Part shown: one piece after another, positions 53,284 to 61,307 of the stretch
How positions within the stretch are numbered: position 1 is the stretch's first letter
Layout: each line of letters begins with the position of its first letter
Source of the DNA: Haloarculaceae archaeon H-GB1-1
GTDB lineage: Archaea > Halobacteriota > Halobacteria > Halobacteriales > Haloarculaceae
Reading direction: 5' to 3'
Assembly: GCA_029688825.1 (NCBI GenBank)
Contig: JARUKX010000011.1
Location: 32,468-96,467, forward strand
Length of the DNA stretch: 64,000 nt
Notes under the pieces: generated by a model
What the model was told of the DNA's origin: nothing
What the model saw: the letters and a program-made list of their open reading frames with translations, nothing else
Databases searched by the model: none
Position numbers and translations under genes: made by a program

Positions 53284-54096
53284 TCAGTCCCGTTCGAATT
53301 CGACTTCGTCGCCGTCGGTCTCCACGTCGAAGCCGTCGCGACTTTCGACGTCGACGTCCTCACCGTCGAGTTCGATGTCGCTTTCACCGTCCTCGAATTC
53401 GAGGTCACCGTCACCGTCGTTCTCGTAGTCGAGGTCGTCGCGCTCGACGTCGAGTCCACCGTCACTGTCCTGTTCGATGTCGTTGTCGCCGTCCTCGAAC
53501 TCGATGTCTCCGTCACCGTCGTTCTCGTAGTCGAGGTCCTCGCCGTCGTCCACTTCGAGTTCGCCGTCGCCGTCGTCTTCGATTTCGGCGCCATCGGACT
53601 CGATCTCGGTTTCACCATCTTCTTCGATCTCGATGTCGACGGGGCCGGATTCACTCTCGAAGTCGACCGAGTCGGAGTCGCGCTCGTAATCGATGGTATC
53701 GCTCTCGACTTCGGAGTCGGAACCGTCCTGTTCGATCTCGAACTCCCCGCTCTCGACGTCGACTCCGTCACCGTCGCCGCTGGTCTCGAAGTCGAGGTCG
53801 GAGTCGTCGTCTTCGACCTCGACGTTACCGTCGCGCTGTTCGATCTCGACGTTCCCGCTCTCGACGTCGACGTTGCTCGCGTCGTCGCTCGATTCGAAGT
53901 CGAGGTCGGAGTCGTCGTCCTCGAACTCGAAGTCACCGTCGCTCGTCTCCAGTTCCTGTCCGTCCGCCTCGATGTCGAGGTCGCCGTTGCTGGTCTCGAC
54001 GTCGGTCTGTTGTGCACTGGCGAGCGTCGCCCCCGGCCCAGCGAGGAGGGCCAGTGCGACGACGATCGTCAGTGCCGTTCGGAATCTCTGTTTCAT
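53284..54096 (-). CDS. hyperacidic secreted repeat protein, copy 1
   Basis: 270 residues. Signal MKQRFRTALTIVVALALLAG with cleavage near ASA-QQ. The mature chain is close to half Asp and Glu, with alternating acidic/hydrophobic strands: LDFESSDDASNVDVESG, VEIEQRDGNVEVEDDD, DLEFEDGESDIELDGED. It reads as an extended beta-rich repeat that could bind Ca2+ or need high salt to fold. A paralogue at 57453 shares long identical segments, showing a recent duplication. Surface location is likely. Confidence 0.75.
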   Translation of the reverse strand: MKQRFRTALTIVVALALLAGPGATLASAQQTDVETSNGDLDIEADGQELETSDGDFEFEDDDSDLDFESSDDASNVDVESGNVEIEQRDGNVEVEDDDSDLDFETSGDGDGVDVESGEFEIEQDGSDSEVESDTIDYERDSDSVDFESESGPVDIEIEEDGETEIESDGAEIEDDGDGELEVDDGEDLDYENDGDGDIEFEDGDNDIEQDSDGGLDVERDDLDYENDGDGDLEFEDGESDIELDGEDVDVESRDGFDVETDGDEVEFERD

Positions 54097-54473
54097 GGTT
54101 GTGGTCCGTGAAATCGGGGTTCGATGGACGCACCCGGAAACGCGTCTGCGAACTGGTGTTCGGCCAGGGAATCGGGACCGCCCATCCACGGATACCTGAA
54201 CGTAGCACTTCCAGCGTGGAGAATCAGCCACCTAATGGGCTAGATACGGCGCAGCCAACCCTGTAAGGTTACTGCGCGGTCAGCAGGCTCGCGGGATGGA
54301 TTCGGGGTCCAGACTGCTGTCGAGACGACTGGGCCGGCGCATACTGTCGAACCGATCGCTCCGGGACGGGCTGAGACAGTCGGGGCGCAGTGTTCGACGG
54401 GACGGAAAAACGAGTGAATTCGGGGTAGAGTCGTCAGCGCTGTCGGTTCGGTCGCCGAGAGTCGAACTGGAGG
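54097..54473. other. 377-bp intergenic, no gene seen
   Basis: Upstream region of the hyperacidic gene and downstream of the DUF4397 gene. Open frames have atypical Arg/Ser-rich composition. Confidence 0.4.
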
Positions 54474-55343
54474 TCAGCCTTCCTCAGGTGTGGCGACAGG
54501 CGTTTCGGTCGGCGTGGGCGTGGCCGTCGGCGTTCCTGCGGGGGTCGGAGTGACGGTCACGTTCCCATCGGCCTCCCTACCCGCATCACGGATGATGGCG
54601 ACGTCGAACGAGAGGTTGACGGGCGCATCATCGACGTCCTGATAGCCGATGCCGAACGTCGAGTAGACGGTCCCGCCGGCGAGCGTGAAGTTGGCAGTGG
54701 CGATGACGTCACCCTGATTGTCCGCTTCTTCCTCCCGAACTTCGAGCGTCACGTTTCCTGCGGGGACGTTCACGTAGGGACTGTCGTCACGGAACGTGAG
54801 GTTGTCCGCGACGACGGTGTCGGAGCCCTGCACGGTCACGTCGACCGCCTCGACGTCGGGTGCGGTGTGGACGAACCGGACGGAGGCGTTGTTCTCGTCG
54901 GGGACGACGTACTCGTCACCGAGCAGCACGGGCTGGAAGTCGACGGTCTCGTTATCGGTGACGGTCCCGACGACCACGACTGTGTGGCTGATGTTCTCTC
55001 TCAGGGACGCGTTCGTCTCGAAGATGTTCTCTTCGGTCTCGTTCACGTCGATTCGGAAGTCACGGTCTCCCGGTTCGACCTGCTCGTACTCGGACGCTTC
55101 GAGGAACGAGAGGTTCTGTGCGATCGGCTCGTCATCGACGAAGACGTCGACCGAGGGGACGACCGGCGAGACGTGGACGGCGCGAACCTGCGTTCGATTC
55201 TCCGCCTCGGTTACGTTCTCGGTAGGTGTCTCGGCTTCCGGTGTCGGCGTCTCCTGGGCTGTGACGACGCCACCGATACCGCCCGCGACGAGGACGGTGA
55301 CGAGGACAGCGACGAGAAGTTTCTGCAAGCGATTGCTGGACAT
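54474..55343 (-). CDS. DUF4397 secreted protein
   Basis: 289 residues. Signal MSSNRLQKLLVAVLVTVLVA, then a Thr/Glu linker. Core of DUF4397: VRAVHVSPVVPSVDVFVDDE, then SVRFVHTAPDVEAVDVTVQG and VNVPAGNVTLEVREEEADNQ, the two-lobed family pattern. The last 35 residues are Thr/Pro repeats (TPTATPTPTETPVATPEEG), a glycosylatable cell-wall stalk. Start at ATG 55343, not the GTG at 55352. Likely surface-attached. Confidence 0.85.
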   Translation of the reverse strand: MSSNRLQKLLVAVLVTVLVAGGIGGVVTAQETPTPEAETPTENVTEAENRTQVRAVHVSPVVPSVDVFVDDEPIAQNLSFLEASEYEQVEPGDRDFRIDVNETEENIFETNASLRENISHTVVVVGTVTDNETVDFQPVLLGDEYVVPDENNASVRFVHTAPDVEAVDVTVQGSDTVVADNLTFRDDSPYVNVPAGNVTLEVREEEADNQGDVIATANFTLAGGTVYSTFGIGYQDVDDAPVNLSFDVAIIRDAGREADGNVTVTPTPAGTPTATPTPTETPVATPEEG

Positions 55344-55677
55344 CACATCCACTGGTCTCGCTCAGGAGTGAATAAATTGCGTCAATCGTTCAGTTCGTCC
55401 GAGACGACCGTTCATGCAATTGAGTACTGTTACCACATTGGAGTCGTTTGATGCCGTTTCGAAGGTCGTCGTTACTTGCGGCCGCGACCGACCCAGGCAA
55501 AACGGCGACGGTTTCCGACACGGGGTGGCCGACGCGGTCCTGCAAACGCTGTCCAGGGACGGGGAATTGGCGGAGATACCGGTCGAGGGTAATCCTATCG
55601 TATGTCCAGATAGTCCTCGTTTGTCGCGAATTAGCTCTCGAAACCGACTTACGCCGCCGTAACGGCCATCGCTCCCG
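55344..55677. other. 334-bp intergenic, no gene seen
   Basis: No coding frame. AT content rises at 55360-55450 near the start of the DUF4397 gene, a likely promoter location. Confidence 0.4.
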
Positions 55678-56472
55678 TCACAGCTCGATGGTCGGCGGTT
55701 CCTGGGTGAGTTCTCCCGTGACGGTGAACGCCTCCTGGAGGTTCCACTCGGGAAGCCGGATGCGGAAGGTCCGGTCTGCACGGTCCCGAGTATCGGTCCA
55801 CGTCTCACCGTCACGGTGACCGGTTCCCATGTGGATCGCCGCGTTCCCGCGGAGGGAGATGCGAACCCGAAAGTCGAGTTCGATGAGGAGGTCCCTGCTC
55901 CGGTCCAGTTCGAACGTGACGGGCTCGAAGTGAAACGTCTCGGTCCGGTCGAAGACCTCCTCACCGTTCGTCTCGAAGAACAGGAAGTCACCGACGAGGT
56001 CCATGGCGTGGCGACCGGTGAGGTCAGTCGCCGCCACGTCGCGTTGCGGGTCTCCGAACGGGCCAGCGAAGACCCGCTGTCGCCCCCAGACGCTCGCGAT
56101 GGCGGTCGGACTCGGTCGCCACGGCCGCCCTTTGAACCGACCACCGGTCTTTCCGGTCACTGGGCCATCGAGACGTGCCACGGGTGCGGACGTCGCTGCG
56201 TCCCAGTCCGGCATCCGGTACCGACGGAGCCAGAACTGTCCCACGAGGCCGGCGCTACACTGGTGTATCCACCGCCCGCGACTGTTGTTCCAGCTGTGGC
56301 TCCAGCCGCCCCAGAAGGCGAAGCCGTCGTCGGCCGGCCTGATCTCCAGCGGCCCCGCGCCGGCACCGCGGGTCGCTATCGAGGTCCACCGACCAGACCC
56401 CCAGCCAGTATGCGGCTCGGTCTTCGCCCAGACGAACGTCCGCTCGTTCCGCATCGTCGCCACCATGTTCAT
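55678..56472 (-). CDS. Trp-rich hypothetical protein
   Basis: 264 residues with 13 Trp, unusual for a haloarchaeal protein. N-terminal half: VWAKTEPHTGWGSGRW, FWGGWSHSWNNSRGRW and FWLRRYRMPDWDAA. C-terminal half: FETNGEEVFDRTETFHFEPV, then LLIELDFRVRISLRGNAAIH and FRIRLPEWNLQEAFTVTGEL. The pattern suggests a beta-sandwich, possibly carbohydrate-binding, but no family is recognised. No signal peptide. Start at 56472 or the Met at 56454. Confidence 0.55.
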   Translation of the reverse strand: MNMVATMRNERTFVWAKTEPHTGWGSGRWTSIATRGAGAGPLEIRPADDGFAFWGGWSHSWNNSRGRWIHQCSAGLVGQFWLRRYRMPDWDAATSAPVARLDGPVTGKTGGRFKGRPWRPSPTAIASVWGRQRVFAGPFGDPQRDVAATDLTGRHAMDLVGDFLFFETNGEEVFDRTETFHFEPVTFELDRSRDLLIELDFRVRISLRGNAAIHMGTGHRDGETWTDTRDRADRTFRIRLPEWNLQEAFTVTGELTQEPPTIEL

Positions 56473-56511
56473 AGTTCACAGTTGCCAGAGAAAACGGTGC
56501 CGTCGAAGCCC

Positions 56512-56880
56512 TCACGACTTCGGAGGCGGGAGCGGAAGCGTCGGTCCCTCGCGAACGGCCCGTGACGCGCACGACTGGAGGCGATCCAGTGCGCCACTCA
56601 CCGAGTCCGTGCGTCCCGAGGGCACTTCCTCGGACGGCGGAAACAGGTCGTTCTCGGTCACGTCGACGACGTCGACCGCCAGTTCGTCGAACGGGTCAGG
56701 ATCGAAGTGCCGTTCCTCGACCGCTGCGCGGCTGCGCCGCTCTCGCTGGCGCAGCCAGTACACCACCGCCCCGACGAGTATCACTCCGAGTGGAAGCCGG
56801 AGTGAAACCCTCCCGCCGACGGCTTCTGGGTGGTCGTCAGTACTGTGCGTCTCGCGTGCAGCCGTCGCCTCGGTTGCCAT
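56512..56880 (-). CDS. single-helix membrane protein
   Basis: 122 residues. One membrane segment (LRLPLGVILVGAVVYWL) with a basic RQRERRSRAA stop-transfer side, an acidic middle (FDPDPFDELAVDVVDVTEND) and a polar tail. Start at 56880. It lies 40 nt upstream of the 55678-56472 gene on the same strand and is probably cotranscribed. No family recognised. Confidence 0.6.
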   Translation of the reverse strand: MATEATAARETHSTDDHPEAVGGRVSLRLPLGVILVGAVVYWLRQRERRSRAAVEERHFDPDPFDELAVDVVDVTENDLFPPSEEVPSGRTDSVSGALDRLQSCASRAVREGPTLPLPPPKS

Positions 56881-57110
56881 CTCGTCGTCCCTCCGTGTCC
56901 TTCGTACGGTGGGACCGGCCAAAACGTCGCCTCTCCGCAGCGGACGCTGTCGTACTCCCCGGCGGTACGGGGGCCGCCGAGTTACCCAGTTGTGACCTCG
57001 CTGTTTAGGATGCAGGCGGTCTAGAAGGATTGGGACACAGTACAGGACCGTCGGCCCCGTAGAGTATGTTGAGTGACAGCACGTATCACGAAATACGGCC
57101 ACTCTCGACA

Positions 57111-57287
57111 ATGACGCACACGAATTACGACCAGAACGACCCGATGGTCGACCCAGCCGTCGACCACAGATTGGACTCGACGATCTCGCGGCAGGACGCG
57201 GACGGATGGACCGTCCTGTTCGACCGCTGGAACGGGGATGCCTGGATTCGATCGACAGTCACCGTGAATCCGGTCGATGTCTGCTGA
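57111..57287 (+). CDS. small haloarchaeal protein (DUF7331-like)
   Basis: 58 residues. DGWTVLFDRWNGDAWIRST followed by VTVNPVDVC matches the pattern of haloarchaeal DUF7331 (short protein with a '(V/L)(F/Y)DR....AW(I/L).S' core). Start at 57111, the second Met of the frame. Assignment is from memory and uncertain. Confidence 0.6.
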   Translation: MTHTNYDQNDPMVDPAVDHRLDSTISRQDADGWTVLFDRWNGDAWIRSTVTVNPVDVC

Positions 57288-57452
57288 TCCGTTCGACGTT
57301 TCGACCGGCTGTGAATCCGTAGCGAAGCGTCTGGTATCTGGATAACGGGAATCGAAGTACTACTGAGAGGACTGTCTGGACTGGCGTCCGTTGACTGCTT
57401 GTACTGGCTGTTAGTCCGTTGACCGCTCGTACAAACTCCCGAAAAATACGTT

Positions 57453-58259
57453 TCAGTCGTGTTTGACTTCGACTTCGTCGCCGTCGGTCTCCACGTCGAA
57501 GCCGTCGCGCCCTTCGACGTCGACGTTCTCTCCGTCGAGTTCGACGTCGGTGTCGTCGTCCTCGAACTCGACGTCGCCGTCACCGTCGTTCTCGAACTCC
57601 AGGTCGTCGGTCTCGACGTCGAGGCCGCGACCGTCCTGTTCGATGTCGTGGTCAGCGGTCTCGAACTCGACGTTTCCGTCACCGTCGTTCTCGAAGTCCA
57701 GCCCATCGCGCTCGACTTCTAGACTATCGCCGTCGACTTCGATCTTCCCGCCGTCGTGCTCGATTTCGACGTTCCCGCTCCCGTCGACTTCGACGTCGAC
57801 GGGTCCGGAACGACTCTCGAAGTCGAAGGTACCGTCACCGTTCGATTCGAAGTCGATGTCGTCGTCTTCGACCTCGACGTCACCGTTCCGTTGCTCGATT
57901 TCGAGGTCCCCGAACTCGACGTCGACTTCGTCACCGTCGCCGCTGGTCTCGAAGTCGAGGTCCGTGTCGTCGTCTTCGACCTCGACGTCACCGTCGCGTT
58001 GCTCGATCTCGACGGTCCCGCTCTCGACGTCGACGTTGCTCGCGTCGTCGCTCGATTCGAAGTCGAGATCGCTCTCGTCGTCCTCGAACTCGAAGTCACC
58101 GTTGCTCGACTCCAGTTCCTGCTCGTCGATCTCGACGTCGAGGTCGCCGTTGCTGAACTCGACGTCCGACTCCTGAGCGCTGACCATCGCCACCCCTGCG
58201 CTGGACAGTACCAGCACCGAGAGTACGACAGCCAACGCGCGCTTAATTAGACGCTTCAT
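57453..58259 (-). CDS. hyperacidic secreted repeat protein, copy 2
   Basis: 268 residues. Signal MKRLIKRALAVVLSVLVLSS with cleavage near VSA-QE. The mature chain is nearly half Asp/Glu with alternating strands: FEFEDDESDLDFESSDD, VEIEQRDGDVEVEDDD, DLEFENDGDGDVEFEDDD. Very close to copy 1 (53284-54096); the ASNVDVESG and GFDVETDGDEVE segments are identical. Start at 58259. A TATA-like CGTATATATCG at 58321-58331 on the minus strand lies about 65 nt upstream. Confidence 0.75.
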   Translation of the reverse strand: MKRLIKRALAVVLSVLVLSSAGVAMVSAQESDVEFSNGDLDVEIDEQELESSNGDFEFEDDESDLDFESSDDASNVDVESGTVEIEQRDGDVEVEDDDTDLDFETSGDGDEVDVEFGDLEIEQRNGDVEVEDDDIDFESNGDGTFDFESRSGPVDVEVDGSGNVEIEHDGGKIEVDGDSLEVERDGLDFENDGDGNVEFETADHDIEQDGRGLDVETDDLEFENDGDGDVEFEDDDTDVELDGENVDVEGRDGFDVETDGDEVEVKHD

Positions 58260-58320
58260 GATTGCTATCCTATCCCGCTTCGGAACGGACGCTATCCCGA
58301 GATTCGTTCCCCGTGGGATG

Positions 58321-58331
58321 CGATATATACG
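58321..58331 (-). promoter_or_regulatory. TATA-like element for the 57453-58259 gene
   Basis: CGTATATATCG on the minus strand, about 62-72 nt upstream of the ATG at 58259. Expected transcription start is about 58300, leaving a leader of about 40 nt. Confidence 0.45.
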
Positions 58332-58428
58332 TTCCCAGTGACCGAAAGCTACCAACCTACGTCCGTACAGTCGGGCGTTCCTAGAGGGTTAGGATACAGC
58401 CAGGTAACCGATGGTGAGGGCGGCCTCG

Positions 58429-60852
58429 CTACTGCGCGGCGGTACTCGGGGAGTCGAGCAGCGCGTCGACGAGTTTCCGCTCTGCCTTACGGAGGTGTTG
58501 ATGGAACGTCGGTGAGGCGATACCCATGGCGGCCGCGATCTCCTCGGCCGTACTCTTCCGCGGCCAATCGAAGTAGCCGGAGACGTAGGCGGTTTCGAGG
58601 GCCGCCTGCTGGCGGGGCGTGAACTGGTCGGTGAGTTGCTGGCGGAAAGCGTCGGCCGTCCGAATCGGGCGCTCGACCTCTCGTTTGGCGACGAGTTCGG
58701 AGTCGGGAAACTCCTCACGAAACGCCTCGACGAGGTCGCGGCTTTTGGCGGGATGGCCCTCGATGAAGATCGTTGCGACGCCGTCGACGGCGACGACCTC
58801 GGGGATGCTCCCTCCCAGTTCCGTGACCGACTGGAACGGTATACCCGACGACGACACTTCGAGGAGGGCCCCGTCGTCGGATTCGGTGACGAGGCGGTAG
58901 TCGTCGATGCGGTCCATCTCCGCGGCGACGTCGAGGACCCGATCGGCCGGCGCGGCCTCGATTCGGAGATAGCACACGGTACCGTCGTCGACGGCCGACG
59001 TCGATCGCACCAGCGTACACCGGGCCTCCATCGCGCTGGAGAACGCGACGGGGAGACACCTGGCGTCCCGCACCTGGAGTTTGAGTTCGACGATGGAGTC
59101 CGACAGCAACAGCTCCCTGTTGAGCGCGGCGTAGATCGAGAATCCGATCACGTCGCCGAGGACCTCCAGCCCCGTGAGGGTGGCGTCCGAGAACGCGTTG
59201 CGTCGTGAAGTGGTGATGACGAGGACACCGTACGTTCGCGAGCCGTGACCGAGCGGGACGGCGGCGACCGATTCGACGTGCTCGGATTCCGGGTCCGACT
59301 CCACGTCGCCGCCGGCCCCGGAGGTTCTGACCTGATGCTGTCGGACGGTCTGGATCTCTCGGGTGCGAACGGCCTCGGAGACGGTTCCATTCGCGACCTG
59401 CGCTGGCGACGCCGACGCCACGAGCGAGAGGTACCGCTCGGAGACGCCAGCGGCGGCCACCGGCGTCACGTCGCCGTCCTCGGTCTCGGCGGTGCCGATC
59501 CAGGCGCTCCGGAAGAACGCCGATTCGACGAGACGGTCACAGACGGTCTGGTGGATCGCGCCGCGTGAATCCGCCTCCACCAGTTGCCGGATGAGGTTCT
59601 GGATGACCGTCGTGATCTGCTGGAGGGTATCGAGTCGCGTGTGTTGCTCGCGGAGTTCCCGCTCGTTTCGACGAAGCGCCCGCTCGCGCTCGTCTCGCTC
59701 CAGCGCCGCCCCAACGGTCGCTGCCAGAAGCTCCAGACGGTGCGTGTCGAGCGACGACAGGTCTGCAGTGTCGCAGAAGACGGTCAGCGTCCCGTACTCG
59801 GCCAGCGGAAGGTGGACGCTGGCTCCCGCGTGTACGTCCGACTCGGTGGACTCGTCTGTCGGTGCGTTGATCACGACCTCGCCGCGGCGGTAGGCTCGCC
59901 CAGCCGCCGTGCCGTGGAGGTCGAAGGTCGGATACGTCTCGACGAGTGTCGCTGCTACCTCGGTCGTGGCCGTGACATCGAGCGTGTTCGACGTCTCGTC
60001 GAACAGTCGCACGCAGCCGACGTCGTACCCGAAGGTGTCAGTGACCGCCGCGAGTGCGAGGTCGGCGATCTCGTCGACGCCGCGTGCGGACAGGAGCGCG
60101 CTCGTGTTTCGACTGAGCGATTCGACCGTCCGGATGTGGGACCGTCGGGTGGTGTCGTCCCAGGTGCCGATGACCAACTCGCCATCGCCGAGGGCGGTCA
60201 CGAGTACCTCCTGGGTGAATCGGGACCCACCGCGGCGAATGCCGACCAGTTCGCCACGCCAGTGCCCGGTTCGCTCGACGGTCGGCACGACGTCGTCTTC
60301 GAGGCGACGACCCGAGGGTTCGTCGTACAGCTCCGCGAGCGGTGTCCCGAGGAGCTGACTCGGACCGTCGTACCCGTGCATCGACGCGAAGCCTCGGTTC
60401 ACGTACGAGACGTCGGACTCGTCGTCGACGATGGCGACTGCGTCGGCAGCCACGTCGAGCGGTGTCCCGAGTTCTACTGGTGGGTCCCTGTGGCTGGCTT
60501 CATCTGCCACGCGAGCGAAGAACACCAGGACCGAGTCGTCCTCGAACGGGACACTCGACGCCGTGACGGAAACGGGTATCGAAGGCCCACGTCGGGTCCG
60601 CCAGCGGAGTTGGTCGGTCCGTCCCGCCCCGTCGTCCAGAACCGACTCGACGAACTCGTGGTACTCGACGAGCGTCGTTCGATGGACCTCCGCCACGTCC
60701 ATTCCGCGAACGGCCTCGCGCGAGTAGCCAAGCATCTCGCACGCACGGGGGTTACAGTCGTCGATGACGCCCTCGATGGGGTCGACGATGACGATCCCCT
60801 CGTTCGCGCACTCGAATATCTCCGCGAGGCAATACCTATCTTCGCAGCTCAT
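58429..60852 (-). CDS. Bat-type sensor regulator: two PAS, two GAF, Bat domain, HTH_10
   Basis: 807 residues from ATG 60852 (an ATG at 61035 lies further out). PAS1 about 10-110 (GIVIVDPIEGVIDDCNPRAC), PAS2 about 130-245 (AVAIVDDESDVSYVNRGFAS), GAF1 about 255-395 (YDVGCVRLFDETSNTLDVTA), GAF2 about 430-600 (ESVAAVPLGHGSRTYGVLVI), the Bat-associated domain, then HTH_10: FTPRQQAALETAYVSGYFDW and MGIASPTFHQHLRKAERK. A TATA-like ACCATATATC at 60891-60900 (minus) gives a leader of about 16 nt. Cytosolic; it has the same plan as the 61308 gene directly upstream. Confidence 0.9.
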   Translation of the reverse strand: MSCEDRYCLAEIFECANEGIVIVDPIEGVIDDCNPRACEMLGYSREAVRGMDVAEVHRTTLVEYHEFVESVLDDGAGRTDQLRWRTRRGPSIPVSVTASSVPFEDDSVLVFFARVADEASHRDPPVELGTPLDVAADAVAIVDDESDVSYVNRGFASMHGYDGPSQLLGTPLAELYDEPSGRRLEDDVVPTVERTGHWRGELVGIRRGGSRFTQEVLVTALGDGELVIGTWDDTTRRSHIRTVESLSRNTSALLSARGVDEIADLALAAVTDTFGYDVGCVRLFDETSNTLDVTATTEVAATLVETYPTFDLHGTAAGRAYRRGEVVINAPTDESTESDVHAGASVHLPLAEYGTLTVFCDTADLSSLDTHRLELLAATVGAALERDERERALRRNERELREQHTRLDTLQQITTVIQNLIRQLVEADSRGAIHQTVCDRLVESAFFRSAWIGTAETEDGDVTPVAAAGVSERYLSLVASASPAQVANGTVSEAVRTREIQTVRQHQVRTSGAGGDVESDPESEHVESVAAVPLGHGSRTYGVLVITTSRRNAFSDATLTGLEVLGDVIGFSIYAALNRELLLSDSIVELKLQVRDARCLPVAFSSAMEARCTLVRSTSAVDDGTVCYLRIEAAPADRVLDVAAEMDRIDDYRLVTESDDGALLEVSSSGIPFQSVTELGGSIPEVVAVDGVATIFIEGHPAKSRDLVEAFREEFPDSELVAKREVERPIRTADAFRQQLTDQFTPRQQAALETAYVSGYFDWPRKSTAEEIAAAMGIASPTFHQHLRKAERKLVDALLDSPSTAAQ

Positions 60853-61307
60853 ACAATCCACCCCATTACAGGTCGTACGGTCTCCACGAAGATATATGGT
60901 TCTCCAGAGCCGCCATCGGTTTCCGACGGTTACACTCGGAACGTGGGAACAAACGCTTATACCGTCGAACTTCGTGACTCCGAATAGGATGACAGGACTG
61001 CCAGGAACGGGATAAAGCTTCAGTACTCCCTCCAATCATTACATATATATTTTTGTAATGTCTCCGACTTTGTTCGTTCACGTGCGGGTTGCGGACCGAC
61101 GAGCACCGGCATGGTGGCCAGGTCGATACGTCTACGGCCGGGCTGTTGCTGGTGTCGACACGAAACGGTCACGAGTCAGTTCCCGTCGATTCCCCGCGTT
61201 GGAACTGTATGCTGACCCGTTGGAACTGTATGTTAATCCTAGTCACGTACTAGGCGGAGAACCGAGGACGACGAAGGGCGAGCTCTCTTCTGGTCCTGCC
61301 CACTCGG
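60853..61307. other. 455-bp intergenic upstream of the PAS/GAF gene, with AT-rich inverted repeat
   Basis: No coding frame beyond the N-terminal extension of the 58429-60852 gene. It holds TATA-like ACCATATATC (60891-60900, minus) and the 61038-61059 inverted repeat. A tandem GTTGGAACTGTATG..GACC pair lies at about 61199-61231. Confidence 0.45.
61038..61059. repeat. ATTACA-N10-TGTAAT inverted repeat
   Basis: Same geometry as 22828-22849 (arms extend to CATTACA and TGTAATG, seven bases each). The AT-rich spacer TATATATTTT contains a TATA-like element, so a protein bound here could block a promoter reading left toward 60852. Confidence 0.45.
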
